Shown: positions 1 to 8,756 of the stretch, one piece after another
Numbering within the stretch: position 1 is the stretch's first letter
Layout: every line of letters begins with the position of its first letter
Assembly: GCA_019418025.1 (NCBI GenBank)
Contig: DYCR01000002.1
Coordinates: 1-64,000, forward strand
Direction of reading: 5' to 3'
Length of the DNA: 64,000 nt
Source of the DNA: Clostridiales bacterium
GTDB lineage: Bacteria; Bacillota; Clostridia; Oscillospirales; Oscillospiraceae
The notes under the pieces: generated by a model
Told to the model about the DNA's origin: nothing
Databases searched by the model: none
The model's input: only the letters and a program-made list of their open reading frames with translations
Position numbers and translations under genes: made by a program

Positions 1-122
1 GGCTTTGGGGGCGGCTTGGGCGTGGGGATGATCGGGTTGTGAAACTGGGGTTTATGGCTGCGTTCGGGCATGCTGCTGCGCCGATACGAGCCGTCTGATT
101 GAGGGATGTAGTGGTTGTACAT
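1..122 (-). CDS. Proline-rich hypothetical protein, N-terminal fragment
   Basis: The gene begins at an ATG at 122 and runs off the left edge, so only about 40 residues are visible. They start MYNHYIPQSDGSYRR and then become rich in Pro, Lys and Asn, ending in a PTPKPPPKP stretch. A GCAGGTGATC-like ribosome site lies just upstream. It is the third gene of a tight minus-strand run with the two small proteins at 129-512 and 505-738, separated by only six bases, so co-transcription is likely. No catalytic motif is visible. A proline-rich N-terminus would suit a surface or spore-envelope protein, but that is a guess. Confidence 0.6.
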   Translation of the reverse strand, partial: MYNHYIPQSDGSYRRSSMPERSHKPQFHNPIIPTPKPPPK

Positions 123-128
123 AGAAGA

Positions 129-512
129 TCACCTGCCAGTGTTGGATTTTTTCCCCAATGCAGATGAGGCATATTTGGCTATTTTCGCAGCCTGCATCGC
201 TTTTTCCAGTTTTTGAAGCCTGTCAGAGGGCAAGTAGCCTTGCAGTGCGCGGATCAGTCCCCGCTGCTTGGCATCGATCTGGGTGTTTCCGAGCATCTCC
301 ATCATCCCCTGTATTGCACCGGGAGAAAAGGGCAGAGGGCCGGAGGTCTGTGCAGGCTGCTGAGGCGGAGCATAGGCCTGTGAGGTCTGCTGGGGCTGCT
401 GCGGAGGGGGGCTTTGCCCCTGCTGATTCAGCGCCCCTGCCATGGACATGATCTGATTCATGATTTCGGGATTGCCCAGAATGGAGCTGAGCTTATCATC
501 AAATTCAGCCAT
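129..512 (-). CDS. Small Gln/Pro-rich hypothetical protein
   Basis: This 127-residue protein has an N-terminal helical segment (MAEFDDKLSSILGNPE), a low-complexity Gln/Pro/Ala linker at about residues 30-60, and a C-terminal basic helical segment ending LGKKSNTGR. I chose the ATG at 512 because the GAGGG ribosome site is about six bases before it; the in-frame ATG at 518 lies almost on top of that site. The start overlaps the end of the upstream gene by a few bases, implying translational coupling. No known domain is recognised. Its C-terminal half (SDRLQKLEKAMQAAK) is of the same helical type as the 77-residue neighbour, so the two may interact. Confidence 0.7.
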   Translation of the reverse strand: MAEFDDKLSSILGNPEIMNQIMSMAGALNQQGQSPPPQQPQQTSQAYAPPQQPAQTSGPLPFSPGAIQGMMEMLGNTQIDAKQRGLIRALQGYLPSDRLQKLEKAMQAAKIAKYASSALGKKSNTGR

Positions 513-738
513 TTTCATCCCTCAGCTTCTGGGTGAGATCCTGGACCTGCTCATCTTGCAGCAGGGGGGACAGAAGATCCTTGGCGGCCTCGGTGTCCCC
601 GCCGGATGCCAGCTTTGCCGCCTGCTCGATGGCAGAGGCATCCAACTGCTGAAGCCGAGCCATCAATGCCTTGGTTTCGGGCCTTTGCAGCATTTTCATC
701 AGCTGCGCCTTGGAAAAATCCGGATTATTTTGCATCAT
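505..738 (-). CDS. Small helical hypothetical protein (77 aa)
   Basis: The product is a 77-residue, soluble-looking, mostly helical protein rich in Gln, Leu, Ala and Asp, with no membrane segment and no recognisable motif. A GGAGG site seven bases before the ATG at 738 supports the start; a second ATG follows immediately. It is the first gene of the three-gene minus-strand operon that leaves the window on the left and is divergent from the phosphoesterase at 810. The shared intergenic region is only about 70 bp and AT-rich, so both promoters must lie in it. Function unknown. Confidence 0.75.
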   Translation of the reverse strand: MMQNNPDFSKAQLMKMLQRPETKALMARLQQLDASAIEQAAKLASGGDTEAAKDLLSPLLQDEQVQDLTQKLRDENG

Positions 739-809
739 ATTGTTGCCTCCAGTTTCAATGCTTGATATAATGATAAAACGAATTGTTACAGACAGAAGGT
801 TGGTGCATT

Positions 810-1304
810 ATGCGAATATTGGTACTTTCAGATTCTCACTCCGGTTTGTCCTTTGCAAAGCGGTGTGTTCAGGCGATCCGGCCGGATACCCTGATTCATC
901 TTGGAGATTATTATGAGGATGGACAGGCGCTCCATCAGTCGTTCCCGAAGATCCCGTTTTATCAGGTGCCGGGTAATTGCGATCGGGGGCGCACGCCCCT
1001 CGACGTGCCGGAGATCCTGATCTCAAACCTTGCAGGGGCGGATGTGTATATGACCCATGGACACCTGCACGGGGTAAAGAGCGGCAATGGGAAGCTGCTG
1101 GCCGCGGCAAGAGCCAGCGGCTGTGCGGCTGTGCTGTACGGTCACACCCATCAGTCGGAATGCTATCAGGAGGATTCGGGCCTTTGGGTGCTAAATCCCG
1201 GCACCTGCGGCATGTATGGCGGCAGTGCAGGACTGATGGAGATCCGGGACGGCAGGGTCGTATCCTGCAGGGTCATCCATGAGTATGACCTGCTTGGAAT
1301 ATGA
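810..1304 (+). CDS. YfcE/MJ0936-type metallophosphoesterase
   Basis: The 164-residue protein carries the complete calcineurin-like metal-binding signature of small bacterial phosphodiesterases: LSDSH near residue 7, HLGDYY near 33, PGNCD near 56, a TH(G)H motif near 84 and YGHTHQ near 108, ending in NPGTC. Members of this family hydrolyse phosphodiester bonds with Mn2+ or similar metals in the cytoplasm; the physiological substrate is usually unknown. The length is normal for the family. I place the start at the ATG at 810, preceded by AGAAGG; a TTG nine codons upstream is in frame but has no ribosome site. In many Firmicutes a similar gene lies next to rdgB, which is not seen here. Confidence 0.9.
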   Translation: MRILVLSDSHSGLSFAKRCVQAIRPDTLIHLGDYYEDGQALHQSFPKIPFYQVPGNCDRGRTPLDVPEILISNLAGADVYMTHGHLHGVKSGNGKLLAAARASGCAAVLYGHTHQSECYQEDSGLWVLNPGTCGMYGGSAGLMEIRDGRVVSCRVIHEYDLLGI

Positions 1305-1495
1305 TCTGCCGGCCTGTATCCGGTGTTATGTTCCTATTATATGTCCCGTGGGCCCGAAAATGACCCATCGGTCTTTGCGTGAATGGGACAGGGCAGGGGG
1401 CCATCCGTTAACAGAGGGGACAATGGCCTGTCAGGGTTGAAATATGAGGCCGGATATGGTAAAATAACACCCAAACCCATTTTCGGAGGTTGTGT

Positions 1496-1915
1496 ATGAA
1501 TAACGTGGAGAAATGGTCGGCTAAGATGGATCAGCTGACAGAAAAAATACAGCCCGTGCTTTCCTCTGTGGGGATGTTCTTCTGTAAGGTGTGGGATGTC
1601 CTTTCGTTTATCGGGGAATGGATCTGGAAGCTGCGCAAGGTGATCATGGCGATCCCGGTGGTATGGCTGTCGATCTATTTTGCAAGGCTGAACAGCAATG
1701 TCCTGCCGGACTCGGTGGGGCTGAACCTTCTGGTCAACGGTGAGTATGCAAAGATGATCCCCAAGGCTCTGGCGGTCTACGGCCCCTTGGCTGTTACGGG
1801 GGCGTGCCTGCTTATGATGATGATGTCGAAAAAGACGCTGTATCCTTGGCTGGTATGTCTGTTTACCCTTGCATTTCCGCTGCTACTGCTGCTTACGAAT
1901 GTATTTCCTGCGTGA
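1496..1915 (+). CDS. Membrane protein of unknown function (139 aa)
   Basis: The ATG at 1496 has a perfect GGAGG six bases upstream; a TTG two codons earlier is in frame but too close to it. The first 45 residues are amphipathic (MNNVEKWSAKMDQLTEK then an aromatic-rich helix). Three hydrophobic segments follow at roughly residues 48-65, 92-112 and 115-135. The protein has no charged catalytic motif. It is followed by a hairpin terminator and then by another membrane protein in the same direction. I do not recognise the family. Confidence 0.75.
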   Translation: MNNVEKWSAKMDQLTEKIQPVLSSVGMFFCKVWDVLSFIGEWIWKLRKVIMAIPVVWLSIYFARLNSNVLPDSVGLNLLVNGEYAKMIPKALAVYGPLAVTGACLLMMMMSKKTLYPWLVCLFTLAFPLLLLLTNVFPA

Positions 1916-1918
1916 GAG

Positions 1919-1945
1919 CTTGCCGCCTGAGGGCGGCAAGTTTTG
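1919..1945 (+). terminator. Rho-independent terminator
   Basis: A perfect nine-base stem, CTTGCCGCC paired with GGCGGCAAG, closes a four-base loop and is followed by TTTTGTTTG. It sits directly after the stop codon of the membrane protein gene and 30 bp before the next gene, so it probably reduces but may not abolish read-through. Confidence 0.75.
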
Positions 1946-1970
1946 TTTGATATGATAGGGGGACGAATAT

Positions 1971-2783
1971 ATGAAAAAGAATCGTTCACAAGGCGCTGCG
2001 GATCAGATCCCCGCTCAGGGGGGACACCGCAAGAAGCTGGTGCTTGCGGTGTATCTGCTGCTGCGTATACTGGTCGTGATGGTCATGATCGCACAGCTGT
2101 TCAACCGCAATTATGAAAATGTGTATATCTGTGTGCTGACGCTGGGGCTTTTTGTGATCCCGTCGATCGTGGAGCGCAAGCTGCGCATTGAGCTGCCGGA
2201 TACTCTGGAGATCATCATTCTGATTTTTATTTTCTCAGCGGAGATCTTGGGAGAGATCAAGGAATATTATCTGGCATTTCCATTCTGGGATACCATCCTC
2301 CACACGGTCAACGGATTCCTGTTTGCGGCGATCGGCTTTTCCTTGGTGAATATCCTGAACGAAAACAAGAATGTGTCGCTGACTCTGGCGCCGCTCTACA
2401 TGGCGGTGACTGCGTTCTGCTTCTCCATGACGATCGGCGTCCTGTGGGAGTTTTTTGAGTGGGGAATGGACACATGGTTTGGGGCAGATATGCAGAAGGA
2501 TACCATCGTGACGGCGTTCAACTCTGTCACTCTGGACCCAGGCGGCCACAACATTCCGTATCATGTGCGCAATGTGGTGGACACGGCGCTGCTGTATGCC
2601 GATGGCAGTGTGAAGCAGCTGGGTCTGGGGGGCTATCTGGATCTGGGCCTGTTGGATACGATGATGGATCTGTTTGTTAATTTTATTGGTGCGGTGGTGT
2701 TTTCCTTTATCGGCTATTTTTATGTAAAGACCAAGGGAAAAGGAAAAATCGCCAAGCAGTTTATCCCAAAGGCATTGGAATAG
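1971..2783 (+). CDS. Polytopic membrane protein, DUF2238/YjdF-like
   Basis: This 270-residue protein has a basic N-terminus followed by about six to seven hydrophobic segments (near residues 24-44, 52-68, 80-96, 105-128, 136-158 and 225-250). The segment WDTILHTVNGFLFAAIGF and the later FEW motif resemble the DUF2238/YjdF family of integral membrane proteins, whose role is not established. A long polar loop at about 165-215 separates the last membrane helix from the rest. A GGGGG ribosome site precedes the ATG. It ends at a terminator shared with the convergent gene at 2851-3786. The family assignment is from pattern only and moderate. Confidence 0.7.
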   Translation: MKKNRSQGAADQIPAQGGHRKKLVLAVYLLLRILVVMVMIAQLFNRNYENVYICVLTLGLFVIPSIVERKLRIELPDTLEIIILIFIFSAEILGEIKEYYLAFPFWDTILHTVNGFLFAAIGFSLVNILNENKNVSLTLAPLYMAVTAFCFSMTIGVLWEFFEWGMDTWFGADMQKDTIVTAFNSVTLDPGGHNIPYHVRNVVDTALLYADGSVKQLGLGGYLDLGLLDTMMDLFVNFIGAVVFSFIGYFYVKTKGKGKIAKQFIPKALE

Positions 2784-2820
2784 CCGGTACAGCGGACGGA
2801 GCGTTTGCCTTGATATGCTG

Positions 2821-2852
2821 AAATGGGTCAGAGATCATTCTCTGGCCCATTT
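2821..2852. terminator. Bidirectional terminator between convergent genes
   Basis: The arms AAATGGGTCAGAGA and TCTGGCCCATTT form a stem with one mismatch around a short loop, with A-rich and T-rich flanks. It lies exactly between the stop codons of the two convergent membrane-protein genes and can serve both. Confidence 0.65.
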
Positions 2853-3786
2853 ATGATATGCGGTGCTTCTTTTTGCCGAACAGATACAGCCCGACGGAAA
2901 CAGCCAGAACATACAGACATGCAAACCCTAGATTGATGGCACGGAGCTTTTTTTGACCGGATCGCAGATCTGTAAGGGTGTAGACGGTGATGGGCAGGCC
3001 GGAGCCTCCGTGGTAGCGGACCTCGCAGACATCCTTATTTTTGCGCACGTATCGCCGCACCACGTTGCCGTCGGCATCGTGAATGATTTGATAGGGAAGC
3101 TCCTCGTCGGCAGCAGGGGCGTTGGTCCGAGACGATGGCCCCTCCTGCTGCATATAGTCGATAAATTCCGGGTATTGGTCGAACACAGTACCCTTTTGAA
3201 AGTCGTTTGGGGTAACGCTGCGATTGATGAGGTACTGTACGGCGAGGCCGCACACGATCAAATTGCAGCACAGCAGGGTGCATTTGATCTGCAAGGCGAA
3301 ATTATGCCGGATGACATGATAAACCGGATCAACAGCGTCCTTTTCTCGGTTGAGCATCCGAAGCTCAATGACCCGAAGCAGGATGAAAGACGCCCAGAAA
3401 CCGATCGCTCCGTAAATCAGGGCATATGCTCCGAATTCCGAGGCAGAAAGACAGACGCCGGAGGCCTTGGGGTAGATCAGCAGAGGCAGGGTTGCAGCAA
3501 ATATGGCAGAATTGGCATGGGCGCAGCCGTTAAAAATGCGCAGCTGGCGCAGGTGGGAGAAAAGCTTCTCGGATTTCCTGTGAGACTGGGGGTAAAGAAA
3601 AATGAGCTGAAGGAAAAAGCTTGTGATTTGAAAGATCAGGCTGATGAAAAATCCGGTTTTGGGTCGGAAAAAAGCAAAATTGCAAATTATTGCACTGATC
3701 AGTCCCAGCAGAGAGATCCCCACCCAGATCAGAGGGGACAGCTGCCGGAAGCTGCCGGAGCGGTGGAGAAAATTTCTTTTGTTCAT
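2851..3786 (-). CDS. Membrane protein of unknown function, divergent from Bce-like regulator
   Basis: The 311-residue product starts at the ATG at 3786, seven to ten bases after AAAGGAG; the reading frame is open further upstream but without a ribosome site. There are about six hydrophobic segments: near 18-38, 42-62, 92-112, 118-140, 172-192 and 290-308. Between the fifth and sixth lies a polar domain of about 95 residues, probably extracytoplasmic, with a YRRYV-like basic patch. It is transcribed away from the response regulator at 3962, so it may share regulation with the Bce-type module, but no family link was recognised. Confidence 0.75.
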   Translation of the reverse strand: MNKRNFLHRSGSFRQLSPLIWVGISLLGLISAIICNFAFFRPKTGFFISLIFQITSFFLQLIFLYPQSHRKSEKLFSHLRQLRIFNGCAHANSAIFAATLPLLIYPKASGVCLSASEFGAYALIYGAIGFWASFILLRVIELRMLNREKDAVDPVYHVIRHNFALQIKCTLLCCNLIVCGLAVQYLINRSVTPNDFQKGTVFDQYPEFIDYMQQEGPSSRTNAPAADEELPYQIIHDADGNVVRRYVRKNKDVCEVRYHGGSGLPITVYTLTDLRSGQKKLRAINLGFACLYVLAVSVGLYLFGKKKHRIS

Positions 3787-3961
3787 GTGGAGTGGCTCCT
3801 TTGGATGAGCGTGATTTATGGGGTGTTCTGTCGATATTATGCCCGGCAGAGGATATCTCATTCCAAAGGCTGCGGATTTTTGGTGCATTTTCGACAAGCT
3901 TGTGCTAGAATAGGCGTAAAGCTTTTTGCGCGGCTGATCATGTAGGGAGTGTGGGAAAACG

Positions 3962-4648
3962 ATGTATCGGATGATGATTGTAGAGGATGACCGTGGAATT
4001 GCCGAAGCAATCCGTCAGCAGGCGGAAATGTGGGAGCTGCACGTACATTGCGTTCAGGGATTTCGGAATATTATGCCGGAATTTGCCCAATTTGATCCGC
4101 ATATCATCCTGATGGATATTTCGCTGCCGTTTTTTAACGGCTATCATTGGTGTAATGAGATACGGAAGGTGTCAAAGGTGCCGATCATTTTCATTTCCTC
4201 GGCCTCGGACAACATGAACATCGTGATGGCGATAAACATGGGGGGCGATGATTTTATTGCAAAGCCCTTTGACCAGAGCGTTCTGATGGCAAAGGTTCAG
4301 GCTATGCTGCGCAGGACCTATGATTTTGCCTCGGCTGTTCCGGTGTTGGAGCATCGTGGGGCACTGCTGCACACGGGAGAGAATACCCTGACCTATCAGG
4401 ATCAAAAAATCCCGCTGAGCAAAAATGAATACCGCATTTTGCTGATCCTGATGCAGAACAAAGGGAAGGTGGTCAGCAGGGAGCGGCTGATGTCGGAGCT
4501 TTGGGAATCGGACAGCTTTGTGGACGAGAACACCCTGTCGGTGAATGTGAACCGATTGAGAAAGAAATTGGAGGCGGCCGGCTTGGAGGGCTTCATCGCC
4601 ACGAAATTCGGTGTCGGCTACTGCCTGACAGAGGAGCAAGGGACATGA
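3962..4648 (+). CDS. OmpR/BceR-type response regulator
   Basis: A 228-residue two-domain regulator. The receiver domain (about 1-118) has the acidic pocket D9-D10, the phospho-acceptor D52 in LMDISLP, and K101 in IAKPF. A winged-helix DNA-binding domain follows (about 130-225), with the LSKNEYRILLILMQN recognition-region start typical of OmpR/PhoB members. Its stop overlaps the start of the sensor kinase by four bases (ATGA), and a BceAB-like transporter follows, so it almost certainly senses antimicrobial peptide stress through the transporter and activates the ABC genes. A palindrome before the ABC operon is a candidate binding site. Confidence 0.95.
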   Translation: MYRMMIVEDDRGIAEAIRQQAEMWELHVHCVQGFRNIMPEFAQFDPHIILMDISLPFFNGYHWCNEIRKVSKVPIIFISSASDNMNIVMAINMGGDDFIAKPFDQSVLMAKVQAMLRRTYDFASAVPVLEHRGALLHTGENTLTYQDQKIPLSKNEYRILLILMQNKGKVVSRERLMSELWESDSFVDENTLSVNVNRLRKKLEAAGLEGFIATKFGVGYCLTEEQGT

Positions 4649-5634
4649 GCTTATTTTGCAGGTATTTGAGGCAGCATCGCCGGGTCATCGGGGTGATGGT
4701 GCTGTTTTCCGTGATTTTTGCAGTGACCTTTCGGCTGTATGCGCTGCCTGTTCAGGCGGTGGCATATCCGGCATGCCTGTGCGGATTGATCGGCATTATT
4801 TTGATGATCGTTGATTTTCTGCGTGTTCGGAGCAAGCACCGCCAGTTATCCTGCGTTACAGGCCTTGCAGACCTGACAGCCGGGCTGCTGCCAAAGGCCG
4901 AGGGGGTGGCGGAGCAGGACTATCAGCAGATTTTAATGCGCATCGCAGAGGAGCAGGGGGCCTGCCGTATGGAGGAGAAGCGGCGCTATGCGGACATGGT
5001 GGACTACTATACCCTGTGGGCGCATCAGGTGAAAACACCCATTGCATCCATGCGTCTGCACATGCAGAATGAGGATTCAGAGCTTTCCCGCAGCCTGACC
5101 GGAGATCTGTTCCGGGTGGAGCAATATGTGGATATGGTGCTGATGTTTTTGAAGCTGGAGGGGGACGGCAGCGATTACCTGATCAAGTCTTACGACTTGG
5201 ACGGGATCATCCGCAGGGCCGTGAAGAAGTTTGCCGGAGAGTTCATCAGCCGCAGGCTCAGCCTTTGCTATGAGCCGGTCCATGCAACGGTACTCACCGA
5301 CGAAAAGTGGCTTTCCTTTGTGATCGAGCAGATCCTGTCCAACGCCCTGAAGTACACGCCCTCCGGCAGCATTCGCATTACACTGGAGCCTGACAGGAAG
5401 CTGTGCATCCGGGACACGGGCATCGGGATCGCCCCAGAGGATCTGCCCCGTATTTTTGAAAACGGCTACACGGGCTTTAACGGCAGGACCCATATGAAGG
5501 CCAGTGGGATCGGGCTGTATCTGTGCAAGCGGATCTGTGACAATCTGGGGCACGGGATCTATGCTGAGTCGGTGGTGGATGAGGGGACATGCGTGATTCT
5601 GGATCTTGCCCGTGACCGGTTGGGCGTGGAATGA
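4645..5634 (+). CDS. BceS-type intramembrane-sensing histidine kinase
   Basis: The 329-residue kinase has two membrane helices (about 14-34 and 40-58) with almost no extracellular loop, the hallmark of intramembrane-sensing kinases that read the state of a partner ABC transporter. The phospho-accepting H127 lies in HQVKTP, the N box in LSNALKYT (N233) and the G1 box in DTGIGI (257-262). The start overlaps the response regulator stop. Kinases of this family do not bind the peptide themselves; the transporter permease does. The downstream transporter fits this model. Confidence 0.94.
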   Translation: MSLFCRYLRQHRRVIGVMVLFSVIFAVTFRLYALPVQAVAYPACLCGLIGIILMIVDFLRVRSKHRQLSCVTGLADLTAGLLPKAEGVAEQDYQQILMRIAEEQGACRMEEKRRYADMVDYYTLWAHQVKTPIASMRLHMQNEDSELSRSLTGDLFRVEQYVDMVLMFLKLEGDGSDYLIKSYDLDGIIRRAVKKFAGEFISRRLSLCYEPVHATVLTDEKWLSFVIEQILSNALKYTPSGSIRITLEPDRKLCIRDTGIGIAPEDLPRIFENGYTGFNGRTHMKASGIGLYLCKRICDNLGHGIYAESVVDEGTCVILDLARDRLGVE

Positions 5635-5659
5635 CTTCTTACAAAACTGTTAGATTCAA

Positions 5660-5713
5660 GGGGGGATTTGTAAGCCAATGCCATGGCGATGCAAATTCCC
5701 CCTTTGGTATAAT
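5660..5713 (+). promoter_or_regulatory. Candidate response-regulator site and promoter of the Bce-like ABC operon
   Basis: GGGGGATTTG at 5661-5670 is inverted as CAAATTCCCCC at 5692-5702, around a GCCATGGC core. A perfect -10 box TATAAT stands at 5708-5713, but the -35 position has only a weak TGGCGA. A strong -10, a poor -35 and a palindrome over it are what an activator-dependent promoter looks like. Activation by the adjacent response regulator is inferred. Confidence 0.6.
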
Positions 5714-5745
5714 AGCCACAGAAATTCCAAAGGAGGATATGAGTT

Positions 5746-6510
5746 ATGAGTATATTGCAGGTTGACGGAGTGAAAAAGATCTACACCACCCGTTTTGGCG
5801 GAAACAAGGTCGAGGCACTGCGGAATGTATCCTTTTGCGTGGAGCAGGGAGAATATGTGGCGATCATGGGCGAATCCGGCTCCGGCAAGACGACGCTGCT
5901 GAATATTCTGGCAGCATTGGATAAGGCCACGGAGGGGCGGGTGACTCTGGACGGTCAGGAGCTTTCCAAGGTAAAGGACAGCCAGATCGCTGCCTTCCGC
6001 CGGGATAATCTGGGGTTTGTGTTTCAGGAATTTAATCTTCTGGACACCTTCACATTGGAGGACAATATTTTTCTCCCACTGGTGCTGGCAGGTGTGTCTC
6101 ATCAGGAGATGAGCCGGGCCTTGCAGCCCATTGCCGCACAGTTGGGGATCTCGGCTCTGCTGAAGAAATACCCTTACGAGGTATCCGGCGGTCAGAAGCA
6201 GCGTGCGGCGGTGGCACGGGCAATCATCACAAATCCCAAGCTGATCCTTGCCGACGAACCTACCGGCGCTCTGGACTCCAAGGCGTCTGATGAGCTTCTG
6301 GAGCTGTTTGGACAGCTCCATCGGGACGGACGCACGATCCTGATGGTGACCCACTCGGTCAAGGCGGCCAGCCACGCAAGCCGTGTGCTGTTTATTAAAG
6401 ATGGCGAGGTGTTCCACCAGATCTACCGTGGAAACAGCACCAACGAGCAGCTGTATCAAAAGATTTCCGATACGCTGACCTTGCTTGCGACAGGTGGTGA
6501 CCGGAGATGA
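5746..6510 (+). CDS. BceA-type ABC transporter ATP-binding protein
   Basis: A 254-residue ATPase of the MacB/BceA branch: Walker A GESGSGKTT at 42-50, Q-loop in FVFQEFNLLD near 92-100, ABC signature VSGGQ at 146-150, Walker B LILADE at 166-171 and the H-loop in VTHS. The extended sequence around EFNLLDTFTLEDNI is characteristic of peptide-detoxification transporters. It has an AAAGGAGG ribosome site and overlaps the permease by four bases. With the permease it would free lipid-II-cycle targets from antimicrobial peptides and signal to the kinase upstream. Confidence 0.95.
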   Translation: MSILQVDGVKKIYTTRFGGNKVEALRNVSFCVEQGEYVAIMGESGSGKTTLLNILAALDKATEGRVTLDGQELSKVKDSQIAAFRRDNLGFVFQEFNLLDTFTLEDNIFLPLVLAGVSHQEMSRALQPIAAQLGISALLKKYPYEVSGGQKQRAAVARAIITNPKLILADEPTGALDSKASDELLELFGQLHRDGRTILMVTHSVKAASHASRVLFIKDGEVFHQIYRGNSTNEQLYQKISDTLTLLATGGDRR

Positions 6511-8522
6511 AATTTGGCTTTTATCCGAGGCTTGCATGGGATGGCATCCGGAAAAACAGGCGCCTTTACACCCCGTACATCCTGACCTGCATCGGTATGG
6601 TGATGATGTATTATATCATGCAGTTCCTTGCACAGAGCCCTGTGCTTTTGGATTTGCCGGGCAGCACGACCCTTATCATGATCATGAATCTGGGCAGCTA
6701 CACCATCGCATTTTTCTCTCTGCTGTTCCTGTTTTACTCCAATTCGTTTCTGATGAAGCGCCGCAGGAAGGAATTTGGGCTATATAATATCCTCGGCATG
6801 GGGAAACGCAACGTGGGCAAGATCCTCTTCTGGGAGACGCTTATGATCGCAGTATGCGCACTGATTGCAGGCGTTGGGCTTGGCATTGCATTTTCAAAGC
6901 TGTTCGAGCTGCTGATGGCGAACATTATTCAGGCACAGACCACCTATGATTTCAGAATTTCTGGCGGAAGCATCGCCGCCACTGCGGCGGTTTTCGGCGG
7001 GATCTTCGGATTGATCCTGCTGAAGTCTCTGTGGCAGCTTTCTCTGAGCAGCCCTGTGGAGCAGCTGCGGGGTGGAAATATGGGGGAGAAGCCCCCGAAG
7101 GCAAAATGGCTGATGAGCGTTGCAGGCATTGCGATGCTGGCGGGTGCATATTATTTTGCAGCCACCATCAATAATCCCACAACGGTTCTGATGGGGTTCT
7201 TTGGTGCGGTGCTGGTGGTCATTGCCGCCACCTATCTGCTGTTCATTACCGGCTCGGTTGCCCTGTGCCGCATGCTGCAAAAAAACAAGAAGTATTACTA
7301 TAAAGCAAATCATTTTGTGAGCGTCTCCTCCATGGCCTATCGGATGAAGCGAAACGGTGCAGGCCTTGCTTCGATCTGTATCCTGCTGACGATGGTTTTG
7401 GTGATGCTCAGCTCCACCACGGCGCTGTTTGTGGGCTCGGAGGACAGCCTGCAGAGCCGCTATCCCAAGGATATCAACGTCACGATGGAATTAGAAAACT
7501 ATCAGGATACGCAGGAGGAGCATGTCGCCCAATACCGTGAACAGATCAATGACGTGTTGGAGGAGCATCATGCACAGGCGCAGTCGGTATATGATTATCG
7601 GGTGATCTCAACCTCCGGCGTACTGGATCAGGGTGTTCTGGATGTCAATGCATCCGGATACGTAACCATGAATGCCGGCGGAGCCGGGGAGCTTGTACTG
7701 GCATTTGTTGTTCCGCTTTCTGACTACAATAAGCTGATGGATGAGCAGGAAACACTGGATGAGGACCAGGTGCTGATCTATCCGTTCCGAACGGAGTATG
7801 AGGCATCCGTATTTCAGATCAAAGGCGGGGATGCATACCGGGTCAAGGATGTGGTAGAGGGTTTTGTCAGCAATGGTGAATCTGCTATGACCATTTTCCC
7901 AACCATCTTTGTGATTGCGGAGAATCCGGAGGCTGTGGTATCATCCGTACAGGACATGGTGAATTCCCGTGGATATCCGGTGGTTCATCACACTTGGCTT
8001 TATGCCTTTGATCTTGATATCTCTGCTGAGGAGCAGGTGGAGATCACCGGTGCGCTGCGGAGTCGGTTTGAGTCCTACGATGCAGAAATAGAGTCATTAG
8101 AGGCCAACCGAATTGATTTTTACAGCCTGTTTGGGGGACTGTTCTTCCTCGGTGTCATGCTGAGTCTGGTGTTCCTGACAGCGGCAGTCCTGATTATCTA
8201 CTATAAGCAGGTTTCGGAAGGGTATGAGGATCAGTCCCGCTTTGAAATCATGCAGAAGGTGGGCATGACCAAGCGGGAGATTCGGAAATCCATCAATTCC
8301 CAGATGATGACGGTATTTTTCCTGCCGATCCTGACAGCTGGAGTTCACCTGAGCTTTGCCTTCCCCATGATCCACAAAATGCTTCAGCTGTTCAACCTGT
8401 GGAATACCAATCTGCTGATCGCCACCACGGTCGGGTGCTTCCTGATCTTCGGCGTGTTCTATGGCATCGTGTATCGCATCACCTCCAATGCCTATTACAG
8501 CATTGTCAGTGGAGCAAGGTAA
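6507..8522 (+). CDS. BceB-type ABC transporter permease
   Basis: The 671-residue permease shows the BceB plan: several N-terminal helices, an FtsX-like region with the EFGLYNILGMGKRNVG coupling motif after the second helix, then a large extracellular domain of about 220 residues (roughly 305-535) between helices seven and eight, and three C-terminal helices. The extracellular domain is the part that recognises the peptide or its target in known members. The final cytoplasmic loop carries the matching coupling motif FEIMQKVGMTKREIRKS. The start overlaps the ATPase stop (ATGA). A strong hairpin ends the operon. Confidence 0.94.
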   Translation: MKFGFYPRLAWDGIRKNRRLYTPYILTCIGMVMMYYIMQFLAQSPVLLDLPGSTTLIMIMNLGSYTIAFFSLLFLFYSNSFLMKRRRKEFGLYNILGMGKRNVGKILFWETLMIAVCALIAGVGLGIAFSKLFELLMANIIQAQTTYDFRISGGSIAATAAVFGGIFGLILLKSLWQLSLSSPVEQLRGGNMGEKPPKAKWLMSVAGIAMLAGAYYFAATINNPTTVLMGFFGAVLVVIAATYLLFITGSVALCRMLQKNKKYYYKANHFVSVSSMAYRMKRNGAGLASICILLTMVLVMLSSTTALFVGSEDSLQSRYPKDINVTMELENYQDTQEEHVAQYREQINDVLEEHHAQAQSVYDYRVISTSGVLDQGVLDVNASGYVTMNAGGAGELVLAFVVPLSDYNKLMDEQETLDEDQVLIYPFRTEYEASVFQIKGGDAYRVKDVVEGFVSNGESAMTIFPTIFVIAENPEAVVSSVQDMVNSRGYPVVHHTWLYAFDLDISAEEQVEITGALRSRFESYDAEIESLEANRIDFYSLFGGLFFLGVMLSLVFLTAAVLIIYYKQVSEGYEDQSRFEIMQKVGMTKREIRKSINSQMMTVFFLPILTAGVHLSFAFPMIHKMLQLFNLWNTNLLIATTVGCFLIFGVFYGIVYRITSNAYYSIVSGAR

Positions 8523-8560
8523 GGGCCGGATCGGATCGCCGGCGGAACCGAAAGAAAATG

Positions 8561-8592
8561 AAACCCCCGCTGCCGGAAGCAGCGGGGGTTTG
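8561..8592 (+). terminator. Terminator of the Bce-like operon
   Basis: A thirteen-base perfect stem, AAACCCCCGCTGC with GCAGCGGGGGTTT, closes a short CGGAA-type loop about 40 bp after the permease stop. The run of T after it is only three bases, but the A3/T3 closing pairs make it work in either direction. Confidence 0.75.
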
Positions 8593-8756
8593 CATGTTAG
8601 AAAGAAGAGAGATATAAAAGAGAATCTAATGAGCGAAAGAACCGGGGTGCGGCACCCGATCTCTTTCATGACAATATGATAAAATAGGATTATGACCGAC
8701 CTATAACGATAATAAAAATAAATTGAGACGAAATTATTAACAGATTTCCCCGTGGA

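Noticed and set aside
2953..3945. Long plus-strand frame opposite the membrane protein gene
   Set aside because: The minus-strand frame has the ribosome site and clear membrane helices; the plus-strand product has no motif and no Shine-Dalgarno site.
8097..8669. Minus-strand frame covering the permease end and the terminator
   Set aside because: It would run through a strong terminator and overlaps the permease C-terminal helices; no ribosome site.
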